From Bacteroides sp. OM05-12 (GTDB lineage Bacteria > Bacteroidota > Bacteroidia > Bacteroidales > Bacteroidaceae), in assembly GCF_003438995.1 (NCBI RefSeq), contig NZ_QSUN01000010.1, positions 44,844-108,843 of the forward strand: DNA of 64,000 bases. Reading direction: 5' to 3'. Shown piece after piece: positions 63,897-64,000 of this stretch (positions are counted from its first letter, which is position 1; each line of letters begins with the position of its first letter). The position numbers and the translations under genes were made by a program. The notes under the pieces were generated by a model, which was not told the DNA's origin, searched no databases, and was given only the letters and a program-made list of their open reading frames with translations.

Positions 63897-64000
63897 CACT
63901 ATTTTTTAGTTGAGAATTGAGAGTTAAAGCTCCTCCTACAAGTGTATCGTCCTGTTTTTGGTTGACTGGTTAAACTTAATAATCCTACTATAGGTTGTCT

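Overview
The window looks like chromosomal DNA of a Bacteroides species (phylum Bacteroidota). The signs are a SusC/SusD pair, a one-piece hybrid two-component regulator, Bacteroides-type promoters (TAnnTTTG at -7, sometimes TTG/TTTG about 19-20 bases upstream), surface-lipoprotein signals (Cys followed by acidic residues), the long form of IspG, and mostly A+T-rich genes with many short dispersed repeats. I do not assign a species. No transposase, phage, CRISPR or rRNA gene is visible; there is one tRNA gene.

Layout. 1-149 is the start of an acyl-CoA synthetase gene. 241-8940 is a small alpha-galactoside locus: a hybrid two-component regulator (-) divergent from a TonB-dependent receptor and a GH36 alpha-galactosidase (+), with no SusD. 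9084-10182 carries a Nudix hydrolase and a membrane-anchored HTH protein. 10399-17534 (-) carries topA and an outer-membrane beta-barrel/TPR pair. 17863-18246 is an orphan gene. 18287-23613 (-) is a tight housekeeping run: rpoN, a PAP2-like membrane protein, gcvH, purE, ispG and a PAS protein. 23716-30838 holds a nucleoside kinase, a Na/Pi transporter, rubredoxin, a sirtuin, two FKBP prolyl isomerases, an Lrp regulator and a DUF4491 membrane protein. 31608-33597 (-) is ptb-buk. 33787-42449 (-) is a five-gene SusC/SusD operon with a zinc metallopeptidase lipoprotein, a DUF4302 lipoprotein and a secreted protein with a T9SS-like tail. 43166-49111 holds pckA, upp and korAB. 49341-51815 is a second TonB-dependent receptor, followed by tRNA-Arg(CCT). 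52465-53967 (-) is an ECF sigma operon. 54028-56732 (-) is speA-argB, followed by a cupin gene (+) and aroK (-). 58256-61754 (+) is a G+C-richer run of antiporter, tcdA and lolD-like genes. 61893-63752 encodes an Omp28-like secreted protein.

How the genes work together. The first locus should sense a galactoside in the periplasm, import it through the outer membrane and cut alpha-galactose. A 21-bp-spaced direct repeat in the divergent promoter gap is a candidate site for the regulator. The SusCD-metallopeptidase operon looks like a surface capture and processing machine, more likely for a protein or peptide ligand than a glycan, but its ligand is unknown. korAB, pckA, ptb and buk fit anaerobic 2-oxoacid metabolism with acyl-phosphate ATP formation.

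The most unusual feature is outside the genes. Gaps between convergent genes hold families of palindromic and tandem repeats. A 120-bp element with a terminal hairpin occurs three times (30875-30994, 46027-46146, and a shortened copy at 52181-52273). A 59-bp element with CCTTCAC/GTGAAGG ends also occurs three times. There is a 26-bp perfect inverted repeat, and there are clusters of 22-bp tandem units.
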